64,000 nucleotides of DNA from JAFGLZ01 sp964622545 (lineage in GTDB: Bacteria > Planctomycetota > Phycisphaerae > UBA1845 > JAFGLZ01), in contig CAZUQM010000004.1 of assembly GCA_964622545.1 (NCBI GenBank), forward strand, positions 204,189 through 268,188, read 5' to 3'. This document shows, piece by piece, positions 26,445-34,289 of the stretch. Positions within the stretch are counted from its first letter, which is position 1. The number at the start of each line of letters is the position of its first letter. The position numbers and the translations under genes are program-made. Under the pieces are notes generated by a model that saw nothing but the letters and a program-made list of their open reading frames with translations, did not search any database and was not told the origin of the DNA.

Positions 26445-26550
26445 CGCTGCGTTTCCTGCTCTGGTTTGAACGATCAGGCGAGCCGCACCGTCCACAGTGC
26501 GGTCTTGCCTTTCACTCTCTCACGGACCCCGCTGAGGACAGCGGAGCTCG
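26381..26550. repeat. Family C element C1: paired palindromes
   Basis: The left arm is a palindrome with GAGCCCCGC...AGCGGGGTC (26382-26406). The right arm is its inverted counterpart, GACCCCGCTGAGGACAGCGG... (26525-26549). Inside are further palindromes CTTGCCCAGGAGGGCAAG, GCAGCGTGAGTCCTGACGCTGC-type, and CCGCACCGTCCACAGTGCGG. It overlaps the 3' end of the protease gene and ends 8 bp from the convergent GH31 stop. Confidence 0.75.
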
Positions 26551-26557
26551 GTTATCC

Positions 26558-28345
26558 CTACTCAAGCGATAAGACCACCTTCGCCTCGTCCGTTTCCTCC
26601 AGCGTCATCCAGAACCGATGATCGGTCGCGTCGTATCGCCACGACCCCTTCGGTGCGGGCTTGCCGTTGAGCGTCACGCCGGTCGGCTCGCGATCGAGCA
26701 GGACTCGCAGGACGTACGCCCGCGGTTCGCCGCCGTCGATGCCGACCGTCAGCGCGTCGCCCTTCATCTCGGCCGAGAGCTTCGTGACCTTGCCCGAGGT
26801 GCTCCATAGCTTGAACGTCGCCGGGCGTTTGGCGTCGGGGTAGATGTCGAGTGTCGTCTTGCCCTTGCTGGCCTCGGTGCCGTGGCCGGCGTAGCCGTTG
26901 GTGACGTTCAGCGGGATGATCGAGCCGCTGCGGATGAACACAGGGTAGCGATCGTCGGGCACCTCCAGGTCGAGCGTCGTCGGGCCGGTGTGCACGGCGC
27001 TGTTGTCCCAATAGTCGATCCATGTGCCCTCTGGCAGCTTCACCTGCCGCTCGCGCTTGGGCTCGTGGATGACGGCCACCAGCATCGCATCGCCCAGCAT
27101 GTATTGCCACGTTCCGGGTACGACCTTCAGCAGGCACGGCCCGCCTTCGTGGGCGTCGCGGACGCCGGAGTAGAAGTACGGCGCGAGCTCGCAGTGCAAC
27201 CACGCGCACTTGCGGAAGATGTTGAGGAAGGCCTCGTCGTACTTCCACGGACGGTGATCGCCGTGCCCACCGTTGAGGAAGAACGGCATGAACGTGCTCC
27301 ACTGCATCCAGCGCAGGAACAGCGTGCGGTCGATCTTTTTGCCGCCGCCGCCGGAGAACCCGCCGATGTCTGACCCGATGACCGAGTAACCCAGCTTCAT
27401 CGCACGGAACGAGCTCTCGAGCGCGAGCTCCAACCCGTCCTTGTCCCACGTCTTCTCCTGATCGCCCACCCACGTCACGGGCGCCGCGTCGCGCGGCGCG
27501 TGCCGACCCCCGTACCCGACCTGACCCACATCGACCGACCGCACCATCGTCACGCCCTCGGGCCTGCGACGGATGACGTGCTGGTAGCAGTCGCGGTAGA
27601 ACATATCGACGTAGTCGAGCCACTTGATGGGCCCGGCGTGGCCGCGTCCGCCGAAGGGGAAGAACAGCTCACCCGCGCCGTCGACCTTCCACCCGTCCAC
27701 GCCCTGGAGCAGGACGCGATCCATCAGCCCATGCCACCACGCAAGGGCCTCGGGGTTGGTGTAATCGATGAAGGCGCCCTGGCCCTTCCACCACTTGCGA
27801 AGCTTACCGTCGTTGCAGAGGTAGCCCTTCTCTTTGGCCTCCTGATAGAAGTCGGTGGCCGAACCGGGGCAGTCCTTCTTGTACTCGTTGGGGTTGATCA
27901 TGCAGGTCATCCAGAGGATGAGCTTGAGGCCTCGGGCGTGCAGTTTGTCGATCATCTCTTTGGGCTTGGGATAGCGTCGCGTATCCCAGATGAAGTCGTT
28001 GTAGGCGGTCGACCACGGGCTATCGATGAGCACCACGCGGAGGGGCAGGTCGTGCTGGGCGCAACCGTTGACGTAGTCCCACACGGCTGCGGCGGTGTTG
28101 TCGTCGTCCTCCCACATCCACATCTCGAAGGCCCACATCGGGCAGATCGCTTGCTTGCTGTCGTCCTTGGGGGACAGCTCCAAGAGGATGCGTTTCTGCT
28201 CGGCGTGTGCGCTGCCGGCGCGTGAGAGCACAACGCCGACCAGCACGAGCGTCAGCAGCGCCCGCCGTGGGTATCGTACTGAACGCTGCATCCACGAACG
28301 GGCTTCAGACGTCAACACGACTAGAATCCGAACAGCATGTCGCAT
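26558..28345 (-). CDS. Secreted GH31-family alpha-glycosidase
   Basis: This encodes 595 residues from the ATG at 28345 (GGAGAG eight bases upstream). An alternative start at 28291 (MQRSVRYPRRALLTLV) would give a more compact signal peptide ending SAHA. GH31 signatures are clear: IDSPW...WDTRRYP, the nucleophile region WKVDGAGE and the acid/base region GSDIGGFSGG, then MPFFLNGG. The beta-sandwich domain follows (LPEGTWIDYWDN). GH31 enzymes cleave alpha-glucosides, alpha-xylosides or related sugars. At about 600 residues it lacks the long N-terminal beta domain of many members. It lies downstream of a Gfo/Idh/MocA gene. Confidence 0.9.
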   Translation of the reverse strand: MRHAVRILVVLTSEARSWMQRSVRYPRRALLTLVLVGVVLSRAGSAHAEQKRILLELSPKDDSKQAICPMWAFEMWMWEDDDNTAAAVWDYVNGCAQHDLPLRVVLIDSPWSTAYNDFIWDTRRYPKPKEMIDKLHARGLKLILWMTCMINPNEYKKDCPGSATDFYQEAKEKGYLCNDGKLRKWWKGQGAFIDYTNPEALAWWHGLMDRVLLQGVDGWKVDGAGELFFPFGGRGHAGPIKWLDYVDMFYRDCYQHVIRRRPEGVTMVRSVDVGQVGYGGRHAPRDAAPVTWVGDQEKTWDKDGLELALESSFRAMKLGYSVIGSDIGGFSGGGGKKIDRTLFLRWMQWSTFMPFFLNGGHGDHRPWKYDEAFLNIFRKCAWLHCELAPYFYSGVRDAHEGGPCLLKVVPGTWQYMLGDAMLVAVIHEPKRERQVKLPEGTWIDYWDNSAVHTGPTTLDLEVPDDRYPVFIRSGSIIPLNVTNGYAGHGTEASKGKTTLDIYPDAKRPATFKLWSTSGKVTKLSAEMKGDALTVGIDGGEPRAYVLRVLLDREPTGVTLNGKPAPKGSWRYDATDHRFWMTLEETDEAKVVLSLE

Positions 28346-28464
28346 GATACACACTCTCCACATTGTACAGATACACGAGACGCTGAATGAGACCGACCCG
28401 CCAACCTTGGGCGATGTCGGCGACGCATTCACACGACGAGCCTCACGTCGCACGGTGCGGCGCT

Positions 28465-29523
28465 CTACAGATGCACCTCGCCGCCCGTTCGGGCCGACTC
28501 GTGCGCCGCCAGGGCGAGCGCCGTGACGGCCCTGCCGTCCCGGCCGTTCAGCTTCGGCTCGCCGCCGCCCTGCAACACGGTGATGAAGTGCCGCGTGCAG
28601 TCGATGAAGCTGTCGGCCCAGTCGATCCGCGGCACGTCGACGGTCTCGGTCCGGCCGTCACAGTAGACCAGCACCGGCGGGATGTCGAATGTCGTCGTGC
28701 TGCACGTGCTGATCATGATCATACCGCGCTCGCAGATGATCTCGATGCGGTTGTCGTCGGCGTAGTAGTTGCTCTTCACCATCATCTTGGGCGTGTAGGC
28801 GAAGTCGAACACGGCGTGGCGGTTCTTGCCGTGGAACTCGACCATGGCGGTCGCGGGCACGTCGATGTACTTGGTCGGCACGACGCTGTTGCGGCCGATC
28901 CACGCGACGACGCGCTTGGGCTCGCCCATGAAGTAGCGGGCGATGGACCAGAGGTGATAGCCGTGATCGAACACGACCGGGCCGCCGCCGCACCGGCTCG
29001 GCGTGAGCCGCCAGAGCCACGCGCTGAGCGGCACCTTCCATCCGTGTCGCACGTCACCGCCGCTGTAGTGCAGCCGCATCATCGTCGGCTCGCCCAGCCG
29101 GCCCGAGTTGATGACCCGCTTGGCCGCCAGATACGGCGGGTAGAAGACGAACTGCTCGTAGACGCGCAGCGTCACACCCGCCCGCCTGGCCGCGTCGATC
29201 ATCTCATCGCACTCGGTCAGGCTGTGGGCCATGGGCTTCTGGACCGAGATGTGCTTGCCCGCCTCGGCCGCGGCGATGGTCGTCTTGCAGTGCAAGTCGT
29301 GCGGGAGCAGGATCTCGACCATGTCGATGTCGGGGTCGGCCAGCAGCTCCTCCGGTCGGGCGTAGGCCTTCGGCACGTCCCACTCGGCCATGCGGCGTTT
29401 GGCCAGGTCGAGGTCACGGTCGCAGACGGCTGCGACCTTGGCCGTCCGAAGGCCCTGGTAGCCCAGGATGTGCAGCGTGCTGATCCGCCCGCACCCGATG
29501 AAGCCCACACGAATCGGTTCCAT
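28465..29523 (-). CDS. Gfo/Idh/MocA-family NAD(P)-dependent oxidoreductase
   Basis: This encodes 352 residues. The N-terminal Rossmann motif is VGFIGCGRISTLHI, the catalytic-region lysine is in HISVQKPMAHS, and the family alpha/beta domain carries GGGPVVFDHGYHLWSIARYF with conserved Asp and His. These enzymes oxidise or epimerise sugars or cyclitols with bound NAD. The start at 29523 follows AAGGAG. It is 119 bp upstream of the GH31 gene in the same direction, consistent with a shared sugar pathway. Confidence 0.93.
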   Translation of the reverse strand: MEPIRVGFIGCGRISTLHILGYQGLRTAKVAAVCDRDLDLAKRRMAEWDVPKAYARPEELLADPDIDMVEILLPHDLHCKTTIAAAEAGKHISVQKPMAHSLTECDEMIDAARRAGVTLRVYEQFVFYPPYLAAKRVINSGRLGEPTMMRLHYSGGDVRHGWKVPLSAWLWRLTPSRCGGGPVVFDHGYHLWSIARYFMGEPKRVVAWIGRNSVVPTKYIDVPATAMVEFHGKNRHAVFDFAYTPKMMVKSNYYADDNRIEIICERGMIMISTCSTTTFDIPPVLVYCDGRTETVDVPRIDWADSFIDCTRHFITVLQGGGEPKLNGRDGRAVTALALAAHESARTGGEVHL

Positions 29524-29577
29524 GCAAGAGGCTCCTTGGCGCAGCCCAAACTGAGATCCCCTACGCCGTGCGGCGCC

Positions 29578-29640
29578 CTACTCGCGGGATTCATCCCGCG
29601 CGGCCGACCGTTGCCGCGCGACCTGAAGGTCGCGGCTCAG
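29578..29640. repeat. Family B-core-like palindrome pair (B3)
   Basis: CGCGGGATTCATCCCGCG and CGCGACCTGAAGGTCGCG, separated by GCCGACCG-like sequence, have the same layout as the cores of B1 and B2 (palindrome with ATtcAT centre, CGCGGCC, then a second palindrome). The outer ends of family B are missing. Confidence 0.55.
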
Positions 29641-29667
29641 GTCGGCTCGGACCGCCGCGCGAGTCGC

Positions 29668-30705
29668 TCACCCCCAGATCGCCAACCGCTCGACCGCCCG
29701 GACGTACCGCAGCAGCTTCTGCGGCATGGACGTGTTGGCCGCCATCGCCAGGGCGAAGTAGGCGTCGAGGACCGCACGCGGCCCCTCGCCGGGACCCGCC
29801 AGCGCGTCCATCGCGCCCAGTACCCGCGAGCCGAGGTCGAGCTCCGACAGGCCGCGCAGGACCGGATCGTCCTTCGCCCAGGCGTACCGCACGACGGGGA
29901 CGGCTCGATCCGCATGGGCCTCGAGCTCGAAGGCCCCGTGCCGCAGGGCGTACAGCTCGCCGCTGAGCCATGACGCAAACTTGGCCCGGTCAAACACGAC
30001 CGGCCCGGACGACACGCCGGCCACACTCACCGGATCGACGATGCGGATCGCCGCGGGCTCGCGGCGATACAGGATGTTCTCATGGAACAGGTCGCCGTGC
30101 AGCGTCACGCTCGGGGCATCGTCGAGCGCGGCCCTGACACGAGCGTCCTGCCGCGCCGGCAGCAGCGTCCGGCTCAGGTTCGCAAGCGTCCGCCCGTTGA
30201 TCTCCACGGCCTCGGCCCGCGCGAACGGGCCAAGCTCGGCGTCATCCCTGGCGAAGTCCAGTACCTGGTCCATCACCGACCAGACGATGCGGTCGCTGTC
30301 GAACGGCTCGCCCGGCAGACGATAGAGACCGTCGACCAGGGCCTCGACCAACAGGTCCTGGATGCGATCGGCGTCGTCTTGTGTGAGCTGGCCGCGACGC
30401 AGCAAATGGCGGACGTCGGCGAAGCCGTCGAGGGGCTCCATGTCGAACCACAGCTCCTCGCCGGCCGGCACCGGATCCCGCAACAGCAGCTCGCACTGAT
30501 CGATCACGCGGACGAACGGCGGGACGAGATCCGGCGGCAGGGCCCGCAGGAACCGCCACTCCTTGATGAACACGTCGCGGGCCCACGGGGCATCGAGTCG
30601 ATGGAGGTGCTTGCGGACGCGCCGCCGGCCATCGACCGTCACCCGAAGCACGTCCTCCCACCAGCCGCGCTGGATCGTCTCGACGATCTCGGCGTCGTGG
30701 CTCAT
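29668..30705 (-). CDS. APH/choline-kinase-like phosphotransferase
   Basis: This encodes 345 residues from the ATG at 30705, which overlaps the upstream gene's stop (ATGA). The kinase-like catalytic loop is VTLHGDLFHENILY (HGDxxxxN) and the metal-binding part is IRIVDPVS, as in the aminoglycoside phosphotransferase/choline kinase superfamily. An earlier KHLHRLDAPWARDVFIKEW may hold the ATP-binding lysine. The substrate is unknown: sugars, lipopolysaccharide, or small alcohols are typical. Coupled to the lipoprotein gene upstream. Confidence 0.82.
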   Translation of the reverse strand: MSHDAEIVETIQRGWWEDVLRVTVDGRRRVRKHLHRLDAPWARDVFIKEWRFLRALPPDLVPPFVRVIDQCELLLRDPVPAGEELWFDMEPLDGFADVRHLLRRGQLTQDDADRIQDLLVEALVDGLYRLPGEPFDSDRIVWSVMDQVLDFARDDAELGPFARAEAVEINGRTLANLSRTLLPARQDARVRAALDDAPSVTLHGDLFHENILYRREPAAIRIVDPVSVAGVSSGPVVFDRAKFASWLSGELYALRHGAFELEAHADRAVPVVRYAWAKDDPVLRGLSELDLGSRVLGAMDALAGPGEGPRAVLDAYFALAMAANTSMPQKLLRYVRAVERLAIWG

Positions 30706-31331
30706 GATCCGGGCCCGTCCAAGGTGGGTGACAGGAGCGGGTCTTCGGGCTTGGGACGGAGCTTCTCCGGCAGGAGCGCGTTCACGTCGCCGGCCTTGTC
30801 GGCCTCGAACTCGCTCACCTCGAGCGGGGCCTCCATGGCCAGGAACTCCCCGCGGATGACCGAGCCGTCCGAGCAATAGAGCACGACCTTCCCCTTGCGT
30901 CGCAGGCCGCGCGACAGCGCGACGTCCTCAAGCTCGATGCGGCCCTTGGCGAACTCCGTCTTGCCGGCGAGCCTACCAGTGGCCTGGATCAGGAAGCCCC
31001 CGGCCTTGCTGCCGTCTTGGATGTCGTCCCCGATGCGGACCAGGCCCGAGTCGATCTCGGGCAGCCGCAGGTAGATGTAGAACTGGCGGTCGCCCGCCCG
31101 CGCACCGGGCAGCGGATACATGAGCAGGATCCGTTCGAGGCCCGGCTGATCGGTGGACGTGTAGGCCCACTCGCTGTGCAGGTGCACCGTGTTCTGTGGC
31201 GGCGGCAGACCCGGCTGCGTGATCGTCAAGCCGGTGCTCGTCTTGCAGCCGGTCGCGCCGAGGCAGACGCCGACCAGGAGCGCCAGCGCCCCGAGCCGAC
31301 GGACGGGTTGCCGCAGTCGCATGGGCATCAT
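30702..31331 (-). CDS. Predicted lipoprotein, unknown function
   Basis: This encodes 209 residues from the ATG at 31331 (other Met at 31328 and 31322). The signal region ends in the lipobox GATGC, with the mature N-terminus CKTSTGLTITQPG. The body is beta-rich (FYIYLRLPEIDSGLVRIGDD, VVLYCSDGSVIRGEFLAME) with no known catalytic motif. It overlaps the kinase gene by four bases, suggesting joint expression. Confidence 0.78.
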   Translation of the reverse strand: MMPMRLRQPVRRLGALALLVGVCLGATGCKTSTGLTITQPGLPPPQNTVHLHSEWAYTSTDQPGLERILLMYPLPGARAGDRQFYIYLRLPEIDSGLVRIGDDIQDGSKAGGFLIQATGRLAGKTEFAKGRIELEDVALSRGLRRKGKVVLYCSDGSVIRGEFLAMEAPLEVSEFEADKAGDVNALLPEKLRPKPEDPLLSPTLDGPGS

Positions 31332-31797
31332 GAAAGGGATTCTAACGCGCTGCGGCTTCGCACAACACTGCCGGTCGCTGAACGGCTTGCGCGAAAGCTC
31401 TGACGGCATGTCAGCGTGAGATCACCAAGGAGTGCCCCGCAGCTTCACGTGTCCCGAACCCCGTTGAGGGGGCCGTGGGGGAACACGGATTGGTGTTCGA
31501 ATTCGCGTCCCCCGCCTCTGAAGAGGTAGACCACCCGGCCCATGGCCTGCGTAGCCTTAGCGAAGGAGGTGCGGCGAAGCCGGGTTGCACCGATGCGTGC
31601 GGGATTCTCATCCTGCGATTGTTGCCGAAAAGGATTCCGGCCCGGTTCCGTGCGAGAAGCCGCTTCGACCAAGGCTAGGTGGGCAAGAGGGATTCTCGCA
31701 CGAGCGGAACAAGGGAGCGTCCGTGCCGACGTGTCGATGTGTTGACGTGTTGGGCCCCGCTTGGCCCGCCTGGTCGATGGTGCTACGCTTGGCGACC
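31332..31797. other. 466-bp gap with decayed repeats
   Basis: No gene is supported. The region carries short palindromes (GTCCCCCGCCTCTGAAGAGG-type at 31508, similar to CTCCCCCACCTCTGAAGGAG at 34078) and a T/G-rich motif GTGTCGATGTGTTGACGTG near 31730, like the one at 46250. It should contain the promoters of the divergent lipoprotein and cinA genes. Confidence 0.45.
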
Positions 31798-33090
31798 ATG
31801 AACGCCGTCCTCATCAGCATCGGCGACGAGCTGGTCACCGGCCGGACCGTCGATACGAACTCGGCCTGGCTGGCGGGCCGGCTCACCGCACTGGGTATCA
31901 CGATCCTCGCGCACGAGACCGTCGGCGACGACCGGGCCGAGATCCGGCACGCGATCGATGAGGCCGCGCGGCGTGCCGATTGGGTGCTTGTCACCGGCGG
32001 ACTCGGCCCGACGCTCGACGACCTGACGCGGCAGGCCCTGGCCGAGGCCATGGACGCCCCGCTCGAGCTCCGACAGGCGTTCGTCGACCAGATCGCCGAC
32101 ATGTTCCGCCGCTTCGGCAAGACCATGCCCGAGCAGAACAAGGTGCAGGCCATGTTCCCCGTCGGGTCGAAAGCGATCGCGAACACCTGTGGGACGGCCC
32201 CCGGCATCCAGGCGCGGCTGCACGATGCCGACGTCTTCGTCATGCCCGGCGTGCCCCGCGAGATGAAGGTCATGTTCGAGCGCGACGCCCTGCCGCAACT
32301 GCTCGCCCGCGCCGGCGGCCACGTGACGCTCACCGAGACGCTCTGGACGTTCGGCCAGGGCGAATCGACCGTGGGCGAGCAACTCGCCGACCTCATGCAG
32401 CGGGGCCTCAACCCCGCCGTCGGCACGACCGCCCAGGACGCCAAGATCGGCGTCCGGCTGCTGGCGACCGGGGCAAGCCGCGACGAAGCCGAGGCGCTCC
32501 TGGCCGCGACGGTCGAGGCCATCCGCGGTCGCCTCGGCGCGCTGATCTACGGCCGGGGCGAGCAGACGCTCTCTGAGGCCGTCGGCTCGCTGCTTCGCGA
32601 GAAGGGCCAGACCGTCGCGACGGCCGAATCGTGCACCGGCGGATGGATCGCCAAGTCCCTGACCGACATTCCCGGCAGCAGCGCCTACGTACTGAGCGGC
32701 TTCGTCACGTACTCCAACGAGGCCAAGACGTCGATGCTGGGCGTGCCGGCCGAGCTGATCGAGCGCCACGGTGCGGTCTCGGCCCGGGTGGCCGAGGCGA
32801 TGGCGCTGGGGTGTCGGTCGCGCACCGGCGCGGACTGGGCCATCTCGGTCACGGGTATCGCCGGGCCGACCGGGGGCACGGCCGAGAAGCCCGTCGGCCT
32901 CGTCTTCGTCGGCCTGGCCGGGCCCGAGGGCTGTCACGTCCGCGCGTTTCGACTCGGCGACCACCTCAACCGAATCGCCATACGGAGCCGAACGCGGTGG
33001 GCGGCCCTGAATATGCTGCGGCTCGCCCTGCTTGGTGAGAGCCAGGACGGCACGTGGTCGCGGCCGGCGGACACCGACGGGAAATCGTAG
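31798..33090 (+). CDS. cinA: CinA-family protein (competence/damage-inducible, with C-terminal nicotinamide-nucleotide amidase domain)
   Basis: This encodes 430 residues. The N-terminal molybdopterin-binding-like domain has ISIGDELVTGRTVDTNS and VTGGLGPTLDDLT. The C-terminal PncC domain has TAESCTGGWIAKSLTDIPG (catalytic Ser) and SVTGIAGPTGGTAEKPVG. The full-length CinA acts on NAD-derived damage products, with ADP-ribose pyrophosphatase and NMN deamidase activities. The start at 31798 matches the family N-terminus; no Shine-Dalgarno is visible. Confidence 0.95.
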   Translation: MNAVLISIGDELVTGRTVDTNSAWLAGRLTALGITILAHETVGDDRAEIRHAIDEAARRADWVLVTGGLGPTLDDLTRQALAEAMDAPLELRQAFVDQIADMFRRFGKTMPEQNKVQAMFPVGSKAIANTCGTAPGIQARLHDADVFVMPGVPREMKVMFERDALPQLLARAGGHVTLTETLWTFGQGESTVGEQLADLMQRGLNPAVGTTAQDAKIGVRLLATGASRDEAEALLAATVEAIRGRLGALIYGRGEQTLSEAVGSLLREKGQTVATAESCTGGWIAKSLTDIPGSSAYVLSGFVTYSNEAKTSMLGVPAELIERHGAVSARVAEAMALGCRSRTGADWAISVTGIAGPTGGTAEKPVGLVFVGLAGPEGCHVRAFRLGDHLNRIAIRSRTRWAALNMLRLALLGESQDGTWSRPADTDGKS

Positions 33091-33173
33091 CCACCGACCC
33101 GCCCGACAAGACTTCACCCACCCGCCGGCCTACAATCACCGTAGACTCCACCGCGCCTCGTCCGGAGGCCGTC

Positions 33174-33956
33174 ATGAACGCGCCATCGATCAAGCATCCC
33201 TCGCTGTCCGCTCTCATCCTCGTGGTGACCCTTGCCGCCGTCGGCCTGCTCATGCACGGCTGCGGCAGCGATACGGCCATTCGCTTTCCCGATCCGGCCG
33301 TCCGGGTGGTGGCCTTCGGCGATTCCTCGACGGCCGGGCCATCCGAGCGCGACTACCCGTCCTTCCTGGCCGACCTGCTTGGCGAGGGCGCCGCGGCCGT
33401 CAGCAACGAAGGGCTCGGCGGCGAGACCACCGGCCAGGGCATCGAGCGCCTGCGGTCCTTGATCGCCCGAGGGCTCTTCCCGAACGCCCACACGATGGTC
33501 TACTGGCAGGGTGGCAACGACTTGGTCGACTGGGTGGGCCAGGTCGACCCACTGCTCGTGCTCAACCCGGAGGCCGACGACTACCCGCTCGCCGGGCAGC
33601 TCGAGGCCAAGCTGGACGAGCTTCAGGCCAACATCGAGACCGCCATCGGAGAGGGTCAGCAGGCCGGGTGGCGGGTGCTCACCGCGACGTACTACTTCCT
33701 GCCGCGCGGCAGCCTGAACTGCGAGCCATTGCTGCTCAACATCCTGCTGCCCGCCCAGGCCGACAACGCCAACGGTTACGTACGACTGCTCAACGAGCGG
33801 ATCCGACAGGCCGCGAGCAACACGGGGGCCACGGTCGTCGACGTGGCCGGGCTCGACGACCAGCTCCGCGGCGACGGCGCCAACTACCACAACTGCAACC
33901 ACCTCAGCGCGGCCGGCAACGCCATCGTGGCCGAGCTGTTCGCCGGCGACCTCTAA
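33174..33956 (+). CDS. SGNH/GDSL-family hydrolase lipoprotein
   Basis: This encodes 260 residues. A signal ending LLMHGC suggests a lipid anchor. Block I is VVAFGDSSTAGPSE (nucleophile Ser), the block III Asn is in WQGGNDLVDW, and block V is HNCNHLSAAG. The usual catalytic Asp of block V (DxxH) is Asn here, so esterase activity may be altered. SGNH lipases and acetylesterases often act on acylated polysaccharides. The start at 33174 follows GGAGG. Confidence 0.85.
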   Translation: MNAPSIKHPSLSALILVVTLAAVGLLMHGCGSDTAIRFPDPAVRVVAFGDSSTAGPSERDYPSFLADLLGEGAAAVSNEGLGGETTGQGIERLRSLIARGLFPNAHTMVYWQGGNDLVDWVGQVDPLLVLNPEADDYPLAGQLEAKLDELQANIETAIGEGQQAGWRVLTATYYFLPRGSLNCEPLLLNILLPAQADNANGYVRLLNERIRQAASNTGATVVDVAGLDDQLRGDGANYHNCNHLSAAGNAIVAELFAGDL

Positions 33957-34289
33957 GCTGATCTGAGGAAACGCTGGCTGGTATTCCCCGAGGATACACC
34001 ACGCTGATTGGCCATGGTTTCGGCCTTGGATAAGCCTCGCTTGGACGGGTGGAGCGCCCACCTTCGACCGAATTCGCCTCCCCCACCTCTGAAGGAGGTG
34101 TCGACCTAATCGGGAAGCGATGCTGTTCGGAACGCAAAACAACGACTTACGTTCGAAGCCTCGTTCATAACTCCTTTGTTTTTGACGCGAGCCCGATTAA
34201 ATCGACAGGCCCTGAAGAGGTGGGCCACCACGGGATGACCTACCGGTCCCCCTCATCCATCCGCGCGCGACAGAGCACGAGGACCGGTG
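33957..34289. other. 333-bp convergent intergenic region
   Basis: It lies between the convergent SGNH hydrolase and PHP-domain genes. It holds a palindrome CACCTCTGAAGGAGGTG at 34085 and AT-richer DNA (34120-34200). No gene or clear terminator is seen. Confidence 0.4.
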
